DNA of 64,000 nt, from assembly GCF_009712425.2 (NCBI RefSeq), contig NZ_VCJR02000001.1:1-64000 (forward strand), given 5' to 3'. The DNA is from Aquisalinus luteolus. Lineage in GTDB: Bacteria > Pseudomonadota > Alphaproteobacteria > Caulobacterales > Parvularculaceae. Positions 50,151 to 58,458 of this stretch are shown here, piece after piece. Every line of letters starts with the position of its first letter. Position 1 is the stretch's first letter. Both the position numbers and the translations under genes were made by a program. Under the pieces are notes generated by a model that saw nothing but the letters and a program-made list of their open reading frames with translations, was not told the origin of the DNA and did not search any database.

Positions 50151-50572
50151 TGAAAAAGCTTGTTGCCATCATTGCCCTCATCGCCGGGACCGGGTCACCA
50201 GCCATCGCCGCCGACGTGATGGCGGTGACAACGCTGGAGCGCGGTCGCATCCTGTCCGTTTCGGACATCGACATATATCCGGCCGCAGGCGAAGATCCGT
50301 ATATGGTGCACCAGGCCTATGTCGGTAAACAGCTCAAGCGCACGGTCTATGCCGGCAGCGAGATCTCGCCGATGCACCTGCAGGAACCGGTACTGGTCCA
50401 GCGTAACGCCATGGTCACCATGACCTACAAGTTTGGTACACTGACCATCGTTACATCGGGCCGGGCGCTGGGGAATGGCTCGACGGGGGAGCTGGTCGAC
50501 GTGATGAACCTTGAATCCCGAAAGACGGTCCGGGCGCTGGTAACAGGTCCCGACCAGGTGATCGTACAATGA
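50150..50572 (+). CDS. flgA: Flagellar P-ring assembly chaperone FlgA
   Basis: 140 residues, signal peptide (LVAIIALIAGTGSPAIA) and a SAF-type domain (LERGRILSVSDIDIYPA, YVGKQLKRTVYAGSEIS, QRNAMVTMTYKFGTLTI). It is short, as in Alphaproteobacteria that lack the N-terminal part. It helps FlgI polymerise in the periplasm. 1-base overlap with flgG and 4-base overlap with flgH. Confidence 0.92.
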   Translation: MKKLVAIIALIAGTGSPAIAADVMAVTTLERGRILSVSDIDIYPAAGEDPYMVHQAYVGKQLKRTVYAGSEISPMHLQEPVLVQRNAMVTMTYKFGTLTIVTSGRALGNGSTGELVDVMNLESRKTVRALVTGPDQVIVQ

Positions 50573-51294
50573 CGAATAAATCCATCCTCGCTCTCGCCCT
50601 CCTTGCGCTCGGCACCGCTGCCTGTGCGTCAGGCTCACCGGCCTATTACCCGGCACAGGCGCCGATTACGGCGCCGGGCCCGTCCTATGCGCCGCTGGCT
50701 GTCTCCTATGCCGAGCCGCCGCGTGATGGCGCATCTGCGACGTCGCTGTGGAGCAGCGGGCCGACATCGCTGTTCGGTGACCGCCGCGCTTCGAAGCTTG
50801 GCGATATCGTGACCGTGGTCATCGAACTGGACGAGGAAGCAGAGTTCCAGAATTCCATGACCGCCGGTCGTGCCAATGAGGAAAACTTTTCCGTAGGCGC
50901 CCTGTTCGGTCTGCCGGAATGGGCAAATGGGGTGCTGCCGAATGGCGCGACCGTCAATCCTGCAGTCGACCTGACCCGTGAGCGATCGGCCTCCGGAAAT
51001 GGCGCGATCAGCCGGCAGGAGAAACTGACCCTGCGCCTCGCCGCCCAGGTCATCGAGGTTCTGCCGAATGATTATCTTTTCGTGGTCGGAACCCAGGAAA
51101 TCCGGGTCAATCACGAAACCCGCCAGTTGCAGGTCACGGGCCTGATCCGGCCGGAAGATATCACCCGGCTCAATACGATCACTTATGACAAGATTGCCGA
51201 GGCACGGATTGCCTATGGCGGTGTCGGTCAGCTGAACGATGTCGTGTCGCGCAGCAATGGCTCGAAAATCCTGAACAAGGTCATCCCGTTCTAG
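50569..51294 (+). CDS. flgH: Flagellar L-ring lipoprotein FlgH
   Basis: 241 residues. Lipobox LGTAAC (Cys19), then a FlgH domain: SLWSSGPTSLFGDRRASKLG, DIVTVVIELDEEA and the C-terminal YDKIAEARIAYGGVGQLNDV. Forms the outer-membrane L ring. Start overlaps flgA by 4 bases; fliL-like gene follows after 10 bases. Confidence 0.95.
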   Translation: MTNKSILALALLALGTAACASGSPAYYPAQAPITAPGPSYAPLAVSYAEPPRDGASATSLWSSGPTSLFGDRRASKLGDIVTVVIELDEEAEFQNSMTAGRANEENFSVGALFGLPEWANGVLPNGATVNPAVDLTRERSASGNGAISRQEKLTLRLAAQVIEVLPNDYLFVVGTQEIRVNHETRQLQVTGLIRPEDITRLNTITYDKIAEARIAYGGVGQLNDVVSRSNGSKILNKVIPF

Positions 51295-51304
51295 GGGAAC
51301 AGTC

Positions 51305-51865
51305 ATGATAAAGAATCTTGTCGGCGGTATCATCATGGTGATCTTCGTGATCGGCGGGGCAATTGCCGCCGATGCCCTGAAGCCGGGTGAAAAGCGCTTT
51401 TTCGAGAATGCAGAAACCGGTGGCGGACACGGCGACGAAGCTGAAGCCTCCGCCGATGCTCACGGCGAGCCGGCCAAGGAGAAGAAGACAGCGAAGAAGG
51501 ATGCCCATGGCGGCGGTCACGGTGAGCCAGCAATGACCGGCTCAACGGCCTATTACAAGTTCTCTCGCCAGTTCATCGTGCCGGTCGTCAGTGACAGCAA
51601 TGTCCAGTCATTGGTCATTCTCGACCTGAACCTGGAGATCGAGCCGAACCTTGCTGAAGACCTCTATGCCATGGACCCGAAGCTTCGCGATGTCATCATG
51701 ACGGAGTTGATCGCCCTGTCGAATGAAGGGCGCTTTGATCGTCGCATGACCGATCCGGCAAACTATGCAGAAATCCGTACACGGCTGCTTGCCGCTGTCC
51801 AGACCATCCAGCAAAAGGGTGTCAGGGATGTGCTGATCCTCGACATGGCGCGGCAGGATCAGTAG
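51305..51865 (+). CDS. fliL: FliL-family flagellar basal-body-associated protein
   Basis: 186 residues. A single N-terminal membrane helix (LVGGIIMVIFVIGGAIAADA) is followed by a His/Gly/Glu/Lys-rich linker (about 40-75), then the FliL stomatin-like domain (YYKFSRQFIVPVVSD, LVILDLNLEIEP, VRDVLILDMARQ). FliL surrounds and stabilises the stator. Joined to flgH rather than fliM here. Convergent with flgD (11-base gap). Confidence 0.8.
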   Translation: MIKNLVGGIIMVIFVIGGAIAADALKPGEKRFFENAETGGGHGDEAEASADAHGEPAKEKKTAKKDAHGGGHGEPAMTGSTAYYKFSRQFIVPVVSDSNVQSLVILDLNLEIEPNLAEDLYAMDPKLRDVIMTELIALSNEGRFDRRMTDPANYAEIRTRLLAAVQTIQQKGVRDVLILDMARQDQ

Positions 51866-51876
51866 TCGATAGCTGC

Positions 51877-52539
51877 TTATTCCCCGGCAATGCGGGTCAC
51901 TTTCGCAGCACTCTGGGTCATGCGGTTTTCGAAACCGAGCATGACCTCGCCATTCTCGATCGAGGCCTGGGTTACCTTGGAGATTATCTTCGGCTCCATC
52001 ATGCCGAGCGGCTGGCCGCCCTGATAAAGCTCGATCACCATCTGATACAGGCCATGATCGGCATCCGCGTTGTTGGCGGTCTTGCCATCCCAGCTCCATG
52101 GTGATTGCGCCGGATCGAGAGATTGTGTGTCGATTACCTCACCTGATGTGTCACGAATGACCATCAGCGCCTGGTCGGCTTCCATTGGAATATCGGCTGT
52201 GAAGTCGACCTCACCACCCTGATAGGGTAGCCACGACGTCGTCACGGCTGCGTCCTGACCAACCCACTCGCCAGCGGCGTTCGAATACATCTCTGCGATC
52301 ATCAGCGAGATGCTTTCAAGCTGGTCGTTCGTGCGCACCTGCTGTTCGAGGGAAGAGAATGTCGCCAGCTGCTCGACGAACTGGGTGGAGTCCAGCGGTG
52401 CCAGCGGGTCCTGGTTGCGGATCTGCGCAGTCAGCAGTGTAAGGAATGTATTGAAATCTTCAGAGACGGGGTTCGAACTCTGTTTCATCGCCTCGACGCT
52501 GGTTTGCGACGAAGTTGACGTTGCACCTGTTACATCCAT
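51877..52539 (-). CDS. flgD: Flagellar hook cap / assembly protein FlgD
   Basis: 220 residues. The conserved N-terminal part NTFLTLLTAQIRNQDPLAP with DSTQFVEQLATFSSLEQQ (residues about 28-70), then the Tudor/FnIII-like C-terminal half. It caps the growing hook and is shed afterwards. fliK is directly upstream on the same strand (13-base gap), a usual flagellar pairing for hook-length control. Confidence 0.94.
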   Translation of the reverse strand: MDVTGATSTSSQTSVEAMKQSSNPVSEDFNTFLTLLTAQIRNQDPLAPLDSTQFVEQLATFSSLEQQVRTNDQLESISLMIAEMYSNAAGEWVGQDAAVTTSWLPYQGGEVDFTADIPMEADQALMVIRDTSGEVIDTQSLDPAQSPWSWDGKTANNADADHGLYQMVIELYQGGQPLGMMEPKIISKVTQASIENGEVMLGFENRMTQSAAKVTRIAGE

Positions 52540-52552
52540 GCCAGTCTCCTTC

Positions 52553-54679
52553 CTAGAGCCTGATGTCTATTGTATCCGCAGACCATGCCGGCCTGTATGC
52601 CTGCGGCGCATTCTGCGCCTTTGTTTCGCTGTCCCGGGTGGAAGGGTATTGTCCACCTGAATGATGATGCCGTTCGGCCTGTTGCTGGCCAGTGTTCTGT
52701 TGACCCAGCTGCTGCTGTCCAGCATGTCCGGTGTCGCGCCCGCCACTGCCCATGGTGACATTGACGTCGGTAAAGCCGGCAGAGGCCAGGTCGCGCATCA
52801 GGACATCGAGGCTGCGGCGCATCAGCGTGGCCGTCTCCGGTTGGTCCGCATGCAGAATGGCGGTTACGCGGTTGTCGCCATCGAACCGGAAATCGATGCT
52901 GACACGGCCCAATTCCGGCGGGTCAAGGCGCAGTTCCATCCGACCCGATCCCTTGTGGGATGTTTCGATGGCAGTGGCAACCTGCTGCAGGGCCTGGCCC
53001 TGGGTCGCCGGGTCAGCAATCATCCGTGCAAGGCTACCCGCATTGGACGCAGAGGCCTGTGTCGCAGCCGTGCTGCCGGGTGTGAACAGGGCCTGTTGCG
53101 CCTCTGACTGGCCTGTCGCCTGACCCGGTATTGATTGCTGTACGGTCTTTGCCGGCGCATCGGCTGTCTCGACTGGCGTGGCTGCATTATCAGACTTGGG
53201 CGCAATCTCGCCCTGTACTAGAGCGCTGGCTGGCATTCTTGCCGAGCTCGCCGGCGCAAGTGTCGCGGCAGGGGCGTCAGCCAGTGCACTCGTGTTCGCG
53301 GACGGGGTCGGTATGACCGTTGACGATGACAATGTCTGCTGCGTGGCGCCCTGTACTGCAGATGACTGGTTCGCAACCTGCTGACCTGACGCAGACTGCG
53401 ATCCTGCCTGCGAGGTTGACTGCGCAAAAGATGCCCGTACCTCGGCGACCTGGCTGCCCTGCGGTCCAGCTGGCGCTGCATTGGCAGCAGGAGTGGCTGA
53501 TGCCAATGGTGCACTGAAATCAACCGGTACTGAGAGCTGCGATTGCGTACCAGGACTGACTTGCGCAGCGGGTGCTATCTTGGCTGCTTCATCCGCATGC
53601 GGTGTGTAACTGGCGATAGTAATGTTGAAGGCAACGCTCGGCAGTCTCACGCCTTGAGGGTGTGAAATATGCCGGGCATGGGCAGGGGATTGTGCTGCAA
53701 CCTGTTCCTGCAAGGACCCTGTCAGCAAGATGCGCGAGGAAGTCTCAGCCCTGGAGAGCGTGGTCGCAGCATCGCCAGTGTTTTCAGTCGGGATGGCTGC
53801 ACCCGTCTTCAGGGGAGGTGTCGTGACAGATGAGCCTGCAGCCGTTTGTGTGGCCTGGCCCGGATTGATACTCGCCTTGTCCGGACCTTTCGACAGCGGC
53901 AGCGCAGTCTCCGCGGGCCTTGCCATGTTGGCGTCGACCCGGCCCTCGCCATAGCTGGTTGAGCGGCTGGTGTTCGCCCCGCCCTCAATCCTGGTGGCAG
54001 GCGCGAACCCTTCGGCAGGATCTGTCATGGTCGGCACGGATCCAGGTGCCATCGTCCCCATATTGCCGGGTTTGTCTTCCGCAAGGGTGAGGGCAGACCT
54101 CGCTGTCAACGCAGTATCCAGTGTGGCGTTCGGCGAGCCGGCTGCTGCAGCCTTGTCGGCCTTCATTATCGGCAGCGTCTCAGGGCTTGACGCCTCATCG
54201 GCTGCCGTAGACGTATAGACATCAGCGACCAGGACAGATGCGGCGTTTGGCACGCGCAGCGTATCGGGTGCGATGGGTGTCGCTGCTGGCGATATATCGG
54301 CGATGGCAAGTTCAGCGTTGTTCGTCGTCATATCCGCAACGGCCAGACCCTGGCTGTTCAGGCCACGGCTTTCATTGCGTTCTACAGTAGTATTAACAGT
54401 CGGGGATATCCGGTTTCCGGTTACGGCATAGCGCTGCAATATGTCTTGCGGGATTTCAGCCGTACCTGCTGTGGCAGTGGACATTTCGTCTGTTAACGGT
54501 TCAGCGGAAATTTCCGTCCGGGAAGCTGTGTCAAAGGCACTCGCAAAGGCGCGGCTTTCCTGTTGCTGGTGAAGGGAGATGCGGGTTTCCCCACGCGCGC
54601 CAAAGCCTTTGGCGGCGGGTGCTGCGGACGCCTGCAGCGGGTCTTCCCCGGAGTACAACAGGTCAGACAGGAGTTGCAT
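52553..54679 (-). CDS. fliK: Flagellar hook-length control protein FliK
   Basis: 708 residues. The first 500 or so are low-complexity Ala/Thr/Ser/Pro-rich, as in molecular-ruler regions. The C-terminal Flg_hook domain is about 575-660 (MELRLDPPELGRVSIDFRF, then NRVTAILHADQPETATLMR). The tail is Gln/His-rich. It sets hook length and switches export to filament proteins. It is longer than the roughly 400 residues common in the family, which may reflect the ruler length. First gene of fliK-flgD. Confidence 0.88.
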   Translation of the reverse strand: MQLLSDLLYSGEDPLQASAAPAAKGFGARGETRISLHQQQESRAFASAFDTASRTEISAEPLTDEMSTATAGTAEIPQDILQRYAVTGNRISPTVNTTVERNESRGLNSQGLAVADMTTNNAELAIADISPAATPIAPDTLRVPNAASVLVADVYTSTAADEASSPETLPIMKADKAAAAGSPNATLDTALTARSALTLAEDKPGNMGTMAPGSVPTMTDPAEGFAPATRIEGGANTSRSTSYGEGRVDANMARPAETALPLSKGPDKASINPGQATQTAAGSSVTTPPLKTGAAIPTENTGDAATTLSRAETSSRILLTGSLQEQVAAQSPAHARHISHPQGVRLPSVAFNITIASYTPHADEAAKIAPAAQVSPGTQSQLSVPVDFSAPLASATPAANAAPAGPQGSQVAEVRASFAQSTSQAGSQSASGQQVANQSSAVQGATQQTLSSSTVIPTPSANTSALADAPAATLAPASSARMPASALVQGEIAPKSDNAATPVETADAPAKTVQQSIPGQATGQSEAQQALFTPGSTAATQASASNAGSLARMIADPATQGQALQQVATAIETSHKGSGRMELRLDPPELGRVSIDFRFDGDNRVTAILHADQPETATLMRRSLDVLMRDLASAGFTDVNVTMGSGGRDTGHAGQQQLGQQNTGQQQAERHHHSGGQYPSTRDSETKAQNAPQAYRPAWSADTIDIRL

Positions 54680-54789
54680 CTACTACCTTTCAAACTCTAC
54701 GAACCTTGTTAACCTTCAAATAGTTTACCAATCCTTTACGAACTGGCGTTTAGAAATTGGTAAGAGAAGTAAACAGACGGTTTTTCGTG

Positions 54790-55140
54790 ATGACCGACAC
54801 AGCATCGATCAACGCCATTTCGACCAATGTCCTGACCGGCAAAGGCAGGGATGTGCAGGATGCTGACGCTGCTGAACAGAACGAAGCGCGCCTGCGCGAT
54901 GCTGCGAAACGCTTCGAGCAGAGCTTCATTGCCCAGATGCTGACCTATAGCGGGCTTGCCGAGTCGCTGACGAGCGGGGATGGCGAGGGGGCTGAAGCCT
55001 TCACGACTTTCTATATCGACCAGCTGGCGGAACGCCTGTCGGACCAGGGCGGTTTTGGTCTCGCTGACACGATTTACAAGCGGCTTGCGGTCTATCAGGG
55101 TCGTGGCGATGCACAGCCCGATCTCGACAAGGGTCTCTGA
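54790..55140 (+). CDS. flgJ: Rod-binding protein, FlgJ N-terminal domain only
   Basis: 116 residues from ATG 54790. It matches the FlgJ rod-binding domain (LRDAAKRFEQSFIAQMLTYS, FTTFYIDQLAERLSDQGGFG, LADTIYKRL). It lacks the muramidase domain of enterobacterial FlgJ, as is normal for Alphaproteobacteria. It promotes rod assembly in the periplasm. It heads a rightward pair with a FlgN-like gene (1-base gap) and is divergent from fliK. Confidence 0.85.
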   Translation: MTDTASINAISTNVLTGKGRDVQDADAAEQNEARLRDAAKRFEQSFIAQMLTYSGLAESLTSGDGEGAEAFTTFYIDQLAERLSDQGGFGLADTIYKRLAVYQGRGDAQPDLDKGL

Positions 55141-55141
55141 T

Positions 55142-55528
55142 ATGCAAAATCCTGATGCCGTAAAACAATCCCTGTCCGAACTGAACGGCTTGCTGGAGCA
55201 GGAAAATATCATCCTCCTGTCCGGCGAGTATACCGGCCTGCGCGATATTGCAGAGCGCAAGACAGCCCTCGTAAGGGACGTCGAAACTTTCATTGCACAG
55301 GCCCGGCCGGATGAAATCGATGACAGTCTGAGGCGTGGTCTCGCGGCTCTTCAGAAACTGACCCGGCATAATGGCGTGCTCCTGAAAGCCGCCTATAACG
55401 GCTCGAAGGCCGCACAGTCCCGTCTTGCCCAGATCGCAGGCGAGCAATCCAATGTCGGTGCCTATTCGGTAACCGGCAAAAGCATCATCTCAACCGAGGC
55501 GATTATCTCCCGTCAGAAAACAGTTTAG
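55142..55528 (+). CDS. FlgN-like flagellar export chaperone
   Basis: 128 residues, all helical (SLSELNGLLEQENIILLSGE, DIAERKTALVRDVETFI, LAALQKLTRHNGVLLKAA), the fold and length of FlgN chaperones for FlgK/FlgL. Sequence similarity to enteric FlgN is weak. The call rests on helical pattern, NGVLLKAA-like C-terminal helix and position right after flgJ and before the flagellins. Starts one base after the flgJ stop. Confidence 0.65.
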   Translation: MQNPDAVKQSLSELNGLLEQENIILLSGEYTGLRDIAERKTALVRDVETFIAQARPDEIDDSLRRGLAALQKLTRHNGVLLKAAYNGSKAAQSRLAQIAGEQSNVGAYSVTGKSIISTEAIISRQKTV

Positions 55529-55723
55529 ACGATTAACTAAAATTTATCGTTTGATTGTCTAAAGTCTGATCATACAGCCCGGATTGGCTGTGCCGGTGTA
55601 CCCCGGAAACGTCAGGAAGACGTAGGTTACTGACCACAAAATTTGTCAGTTCGAAATGGCTGTCCATTTGGGCAGGCAAACGCAAATAAGCGTCTTCAAG
55701 GCGCATTATGAGGGATCAAACCT
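55529..55723. other. Leader and promoter region of the first flagellin
   Basis: 195 bases with no gene. It should contain the flagellin promoter. A TGGCTG-N5-TTGG element at 55657-55671 resembles a sigma-54 site but lacks the invariant -12 GC. The leader before the start has a weak AGGGA ribosome-binding site. Confidence 0.4.
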
Positions 55724-56983
55724 ATGTCCAGCATCAATTTCAACCAGAGTGCGCTCGTCGCTCTCGACACGCTTAAAGGGATCAACAAGAACCTCGGCAC
55801 GATCCAGTCGCAAATCTCGACCGGTAAATCCGTTGGTTCGGCCAAGGACAACGCCGCTATCTGGGCGATCTCCAAGGTCATGGAATCCGACGTTGGCGGT
55901 TTCGCCAAGATCAATGAATCACTGAACCTCGGTTCTTCTACCGTCGCCGTCGCCCGCGCTGGCGCCGAGCAGATCGAAGGCCTTCTGGAAGACATGAAGG
56001 GCCTCATCATCTCCTCGCAGGAAGAAGGTCAGGACCAGGACAAGATCCAGACGGATATCGACCGCCTGAACGACCAGATCGGTTCCATCATCGACGCTGC
56101 CCAGTTCAACGGCGTCAACATGCTGAAAGGCCAGGACACCCTGTCTGTCCTGTCTTCGCTCGACCGTTCGTCCACCGGCGTTGCCACATCGACGATCTCC
56201 GTCAACCGCCAAGACCTGAAAGCAACGCAATCCGTCGACACTGCCGCTGGCGTCTATGCCGCTGGTACAGGTGGTTCGGCTGCAACGCTGAACGCGACGC
56301 AAACCCAGACCATCACTGTCGGCACCCCTACAGCAGGTGTTGCCTACTCTATCGGTCTGACGGGTACGGACGCTGACTCTTCCGCATTCGTTCCGGCGAC
56401 CTACACGACCGCGGGTACTGCCACAGGTGCTGCCAACATCTCTTATGTCGCCCGCGAAGGTGACACAGCTGCTGATGTTGCTGCTGGCCTTGCTGCTGCT
56501 TACGCTACCTATGCCGCTGACAACTCGCTCAGCACATCGGTTCTGAACGTCACCGCTGACGGCGCTGACCTCGACTTCACGTCCGGTGTTACCGACGGTA
56601 CGGACACGATCGCCGTTCGCCTCGACACGGTAACGTCCGATGACAACGTCGCTGCCGGTGTACTGACCGATGTCGCTTCTATCGACGTCACCACCACAGA
56701 AGGCGCAACTGCCGCCTTGGCGACCATCGAAACTGCCATTCAGGGTGTGGTCAATGCCGCTGCCGAATTCGGTTCTGCCGAGAAGCGCATCGACAACCAG
56801 ATGGAATTCGTCGGCAAGCTGATGGACTCCATGAAGGCCGGCATCTCGGCCCTCACCGACACCAATATGGAAGAGGCCTCGGCCCGTCTTCAGTCCCTGC
56901 AGGTCCAGCAACAGCTGGGCGTCCAGGCGCTGTCGATCGCCAACGGCTCGTCGCAGACGATCCTGTCGCTCTTCCGCGGCTAA
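55724..56983 (+). CDS. Flagellin 1
   Basis: 419 residues. The conserved N-terminal D0/D1 part (MSSINFNQSALVALDTLKGI to about 145) and C-terminal D1/D0 part (about 335-419, ending ANGSSQTILSLFRG) flank a Thr/Ala/Asp-rich central region. No signal peptide: exported by the flagellar type III system. First of four tandem flagellins. Its central region is close to those of flagellins 2 and 4. 137 bases near the 3' end (56807-56943) are identical to flagellin 3. Confidence 0.95.
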   Translation: MSSINFNQSALVALDTLKGINKNLGTIQSQISTGKSVGSAKDNAAIWAISKVMESDVGGFAKINESLNLGSSTVAVARAGAEQIEGLLEDMKGLIISSQEEGQDQDKIQTDIDRLNDQIGSIIDAAQFNGVNMLKGQDTLSVLSSLDRSSTGVATSTISVNRQDLKATQSVDTAAGVYAAGTGGSAATLNATQTQTITVGTPTAGVAYSIGLTGTDADSSAFVPATYTTAGTATGAANISYVAREGDTAADVAAGLAAAYATYAADNSLSTSVLNVTADGADLDFTSGVTDGTDTIAVRLDTVTSDDNVAAGVLTDVASIDVTTTEGATAALATIETAIQGVVNAAAEFGSAEKRIDNQMEFVGKLMDSMKAGISALTDTNMEEASARLQSLQVQQQLGVQALSIANGSSQTILSLFRG

Positions 56984-56992
56984 TGAAGAAAT

Positions 56993-57015
56993 GGCGGCCC
57001 CCAAGCGGGGCCGCC
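56993..57015 (+). terminator. Hairpin after flagellin 1
   Basis: GGCGGCCCC / GGGGCCGCC, a 9-bp stem with a 5-base loop, 9 bases after the stop codon. Followed by GCTCTCTCTC rather than a T run, so perhaps a partial terminator or mRNA 3' stabiliser. Confidence 0.6.
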
Positions 57016-57053
57016 GCTCTCTCTCAGTCTACCTGAATTAAGGAATTAGTGTT

Positions 57054-58316
57054 ATGTCCAGTATCAATTTCAATCAAAGCTCGCTCGTCGCTCTCGATAC
57101 CCTGAAAGGGATCAACAAGAACCTCGGCAACATCCAATCGCAAATTTCTACCGGCAAGTCCGTTGGTTCCGCTAAAGATAACGCCGCTATCTGGGCGATC
57201 TCCAAGGTCATGGAATCCGATGTCGGTGGCTTCTCCAAGATCAATGAATCCCTGAACCTCGGTTCTTCCTCCGTTGCTGTCGCGCGCGCTGGCGCCGAGC
57301 AGATCGAAGGCCTTCTGGGTGACATGAAGGACCTCATCATCTCCGCACAGGAAGAAGGTCAGGACCAGGAAAAGATCCAGACGGATATCGATCGCCTGAA
57401 CGAGCAGATGACGTCCATCGTCAATGCTGCCCAGTTCAACGGTGTCAACCTGCTGAAAGGTGGCACGGAAAGCCTTTCCGTCCTGTCTTCGCTTGACCGT
57501 TCGTCCACGGGTGTTTCCACCTCGACGATCTCTATCACGCGTCAGGACTTCACGACGAATGCCCAGTCCGTCGACACTTCCGGCACCTATGCTGCCGGCA
57601 CGGGTACGGATACGGCTACACTCGACGCTACCCAGTCCCGTACGCTGACTGTTGGCACCCCGACCGCCGGTGTGGCCTACTCCATCGGCCTGACGGGTAC
57701 GGACGCTGACTCATCGACATTCGTTCCGGCGACCTACACGACTGCCGGTTCTGCAACAGGTGCCGCCAACATCGCCTATGTTGCGAAAGATGGCGATACT
57801 GCCGCTGACGTTGCTGCCGGTCTGGCCGCTGCTTACGCAACCTACGCCGCGGACAACTCGCTCGATACGGACCTGCTGAACGTTACGGCAAGCGGTGCCG
57901 ACCTGACCTTCACGTCAGACTCCACCGATGGTACGGACACGATCGCCGTTCGCCTCGACACGGTGACCTCTGACGACAACGTCGCCAAGGGCCTCCTGTC
58001 CGACGTAAACTCGATTGACGTCACCACCACCGAAGGCGCAACTGCCGCCCTCGCCACGATCGAAACTGCCATTCAGGGCACTGTCGATGCCGCTGCCGAA
58101 TTCGGTTCTGCCGAGAAGCGCATCGACAACCAGATGGAATTCGTCGGCAAGCTGATGGACTCCATGAAAGCCGGTATCTCGGCCCTGACCGACACCAATA
58201 TGGAAGAGGCTTCGGCCCGTCTTCAGTCCCTGCAGGTCCAGCAGCAGCTGGGTGTCCAGGCCCTGTCGATCGCCAACGGCTCGTCGCAGACGATCCTGTC
58301 GCTCTTCCGCGGCTAA
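57054..58316 (+). CDS. Flagellin 2
   Basis: 420 residues with the same D0/D1 ends as flagellin 1 and a near-identical central region containing GVAYSIGLTGTDADSS and TDGTDTIAVRLDTVTSDDNV. Minor changes near 150-200. The 3' end differs from flagellins 1 and 3 at several synonymous sites before the last 50 bases, where it equals flagellin 1. Starts 70 bases after flagellin 1, with TTAAGGAA as ribosome-binding site. A terminator follows. Confidence 0.95.
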   Translation: MSSINFNQSSLVALDTLKGINKNLGNIQSQISTGKSVGSAKDNAAIWAISKVMESDVGGFSKINESLNLGSSSVAVARAGAEQIEGLLGDMKDLIISAQEEGQDQEKIQTDIDRLNEQMTSIVNAAQFNGVNLLKGGTESLSVLSSLDRSSTGVSTSTISITRQDFTTNAQSVDTSGTYAAGTGTDTATLDATQSRTLTVGTPTAGVAYSIGLTGTDADSSTFVPATYTTAGSATGAANIAYVAKDGDTAADVAAGLAAAYATYAADNSLDTDLLNVTASGADLTFTSDSTDGTDTIAVRLDTVTSDDNVAKGLLSDVNSIDVTTTEGATAALATIETAIQGTVDAAAEFGSAEKRIDNQMEFVGKLMDSMKAGISALTDTNMEEASARLQSLQVQQQLGVQALSIANGSSQTILSLFRG

Positions 58317-58327
58317 TAGACTATCCG

Positions 58328-58358
58328 GAGGCGGACCTTACCCGGTCCGCCTCTTTTT
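58328..58358 (+). terminator. Rho-independent terminator after flagellin 2
   Basis: GAGGCGGACC / GGTCCGCCTC, a 10-bp perfect stem with a 6-base loop, then five T residues. It separates flagellins 1-2 from flagellin 3, which then needs its own promoter in 58360-58458. Confidence 0.85.
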
Positions 58359-58458
58359 CGGCGCCGGATTTATGGTTAACCCCGGTTAACCGCAGCTGAG
58401 GACCAGCTTCCGCCGATACTTCTCATACCAAGAAGCATCACCCCTACGGGAGCCTGTC

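Noticed and set aside
55570-55596. FliA-like promoter (TAAAGTCT then CCGGATTG) before flagellin 1
   Set aside because: The -10 half matches the sigma-28 consensus at only four of eight bases, and related alphaproteobacteria generally do not use sigma-28 for flagellins.
55657-55671. Sigma-54-like promoter before flagellin 1
   Set aside because: TGGC and TTG are present at the right spacing, but the invariant GC at -12 is GG and A/C at -24 are replaced. Not strong enough to annotate as a promoter.
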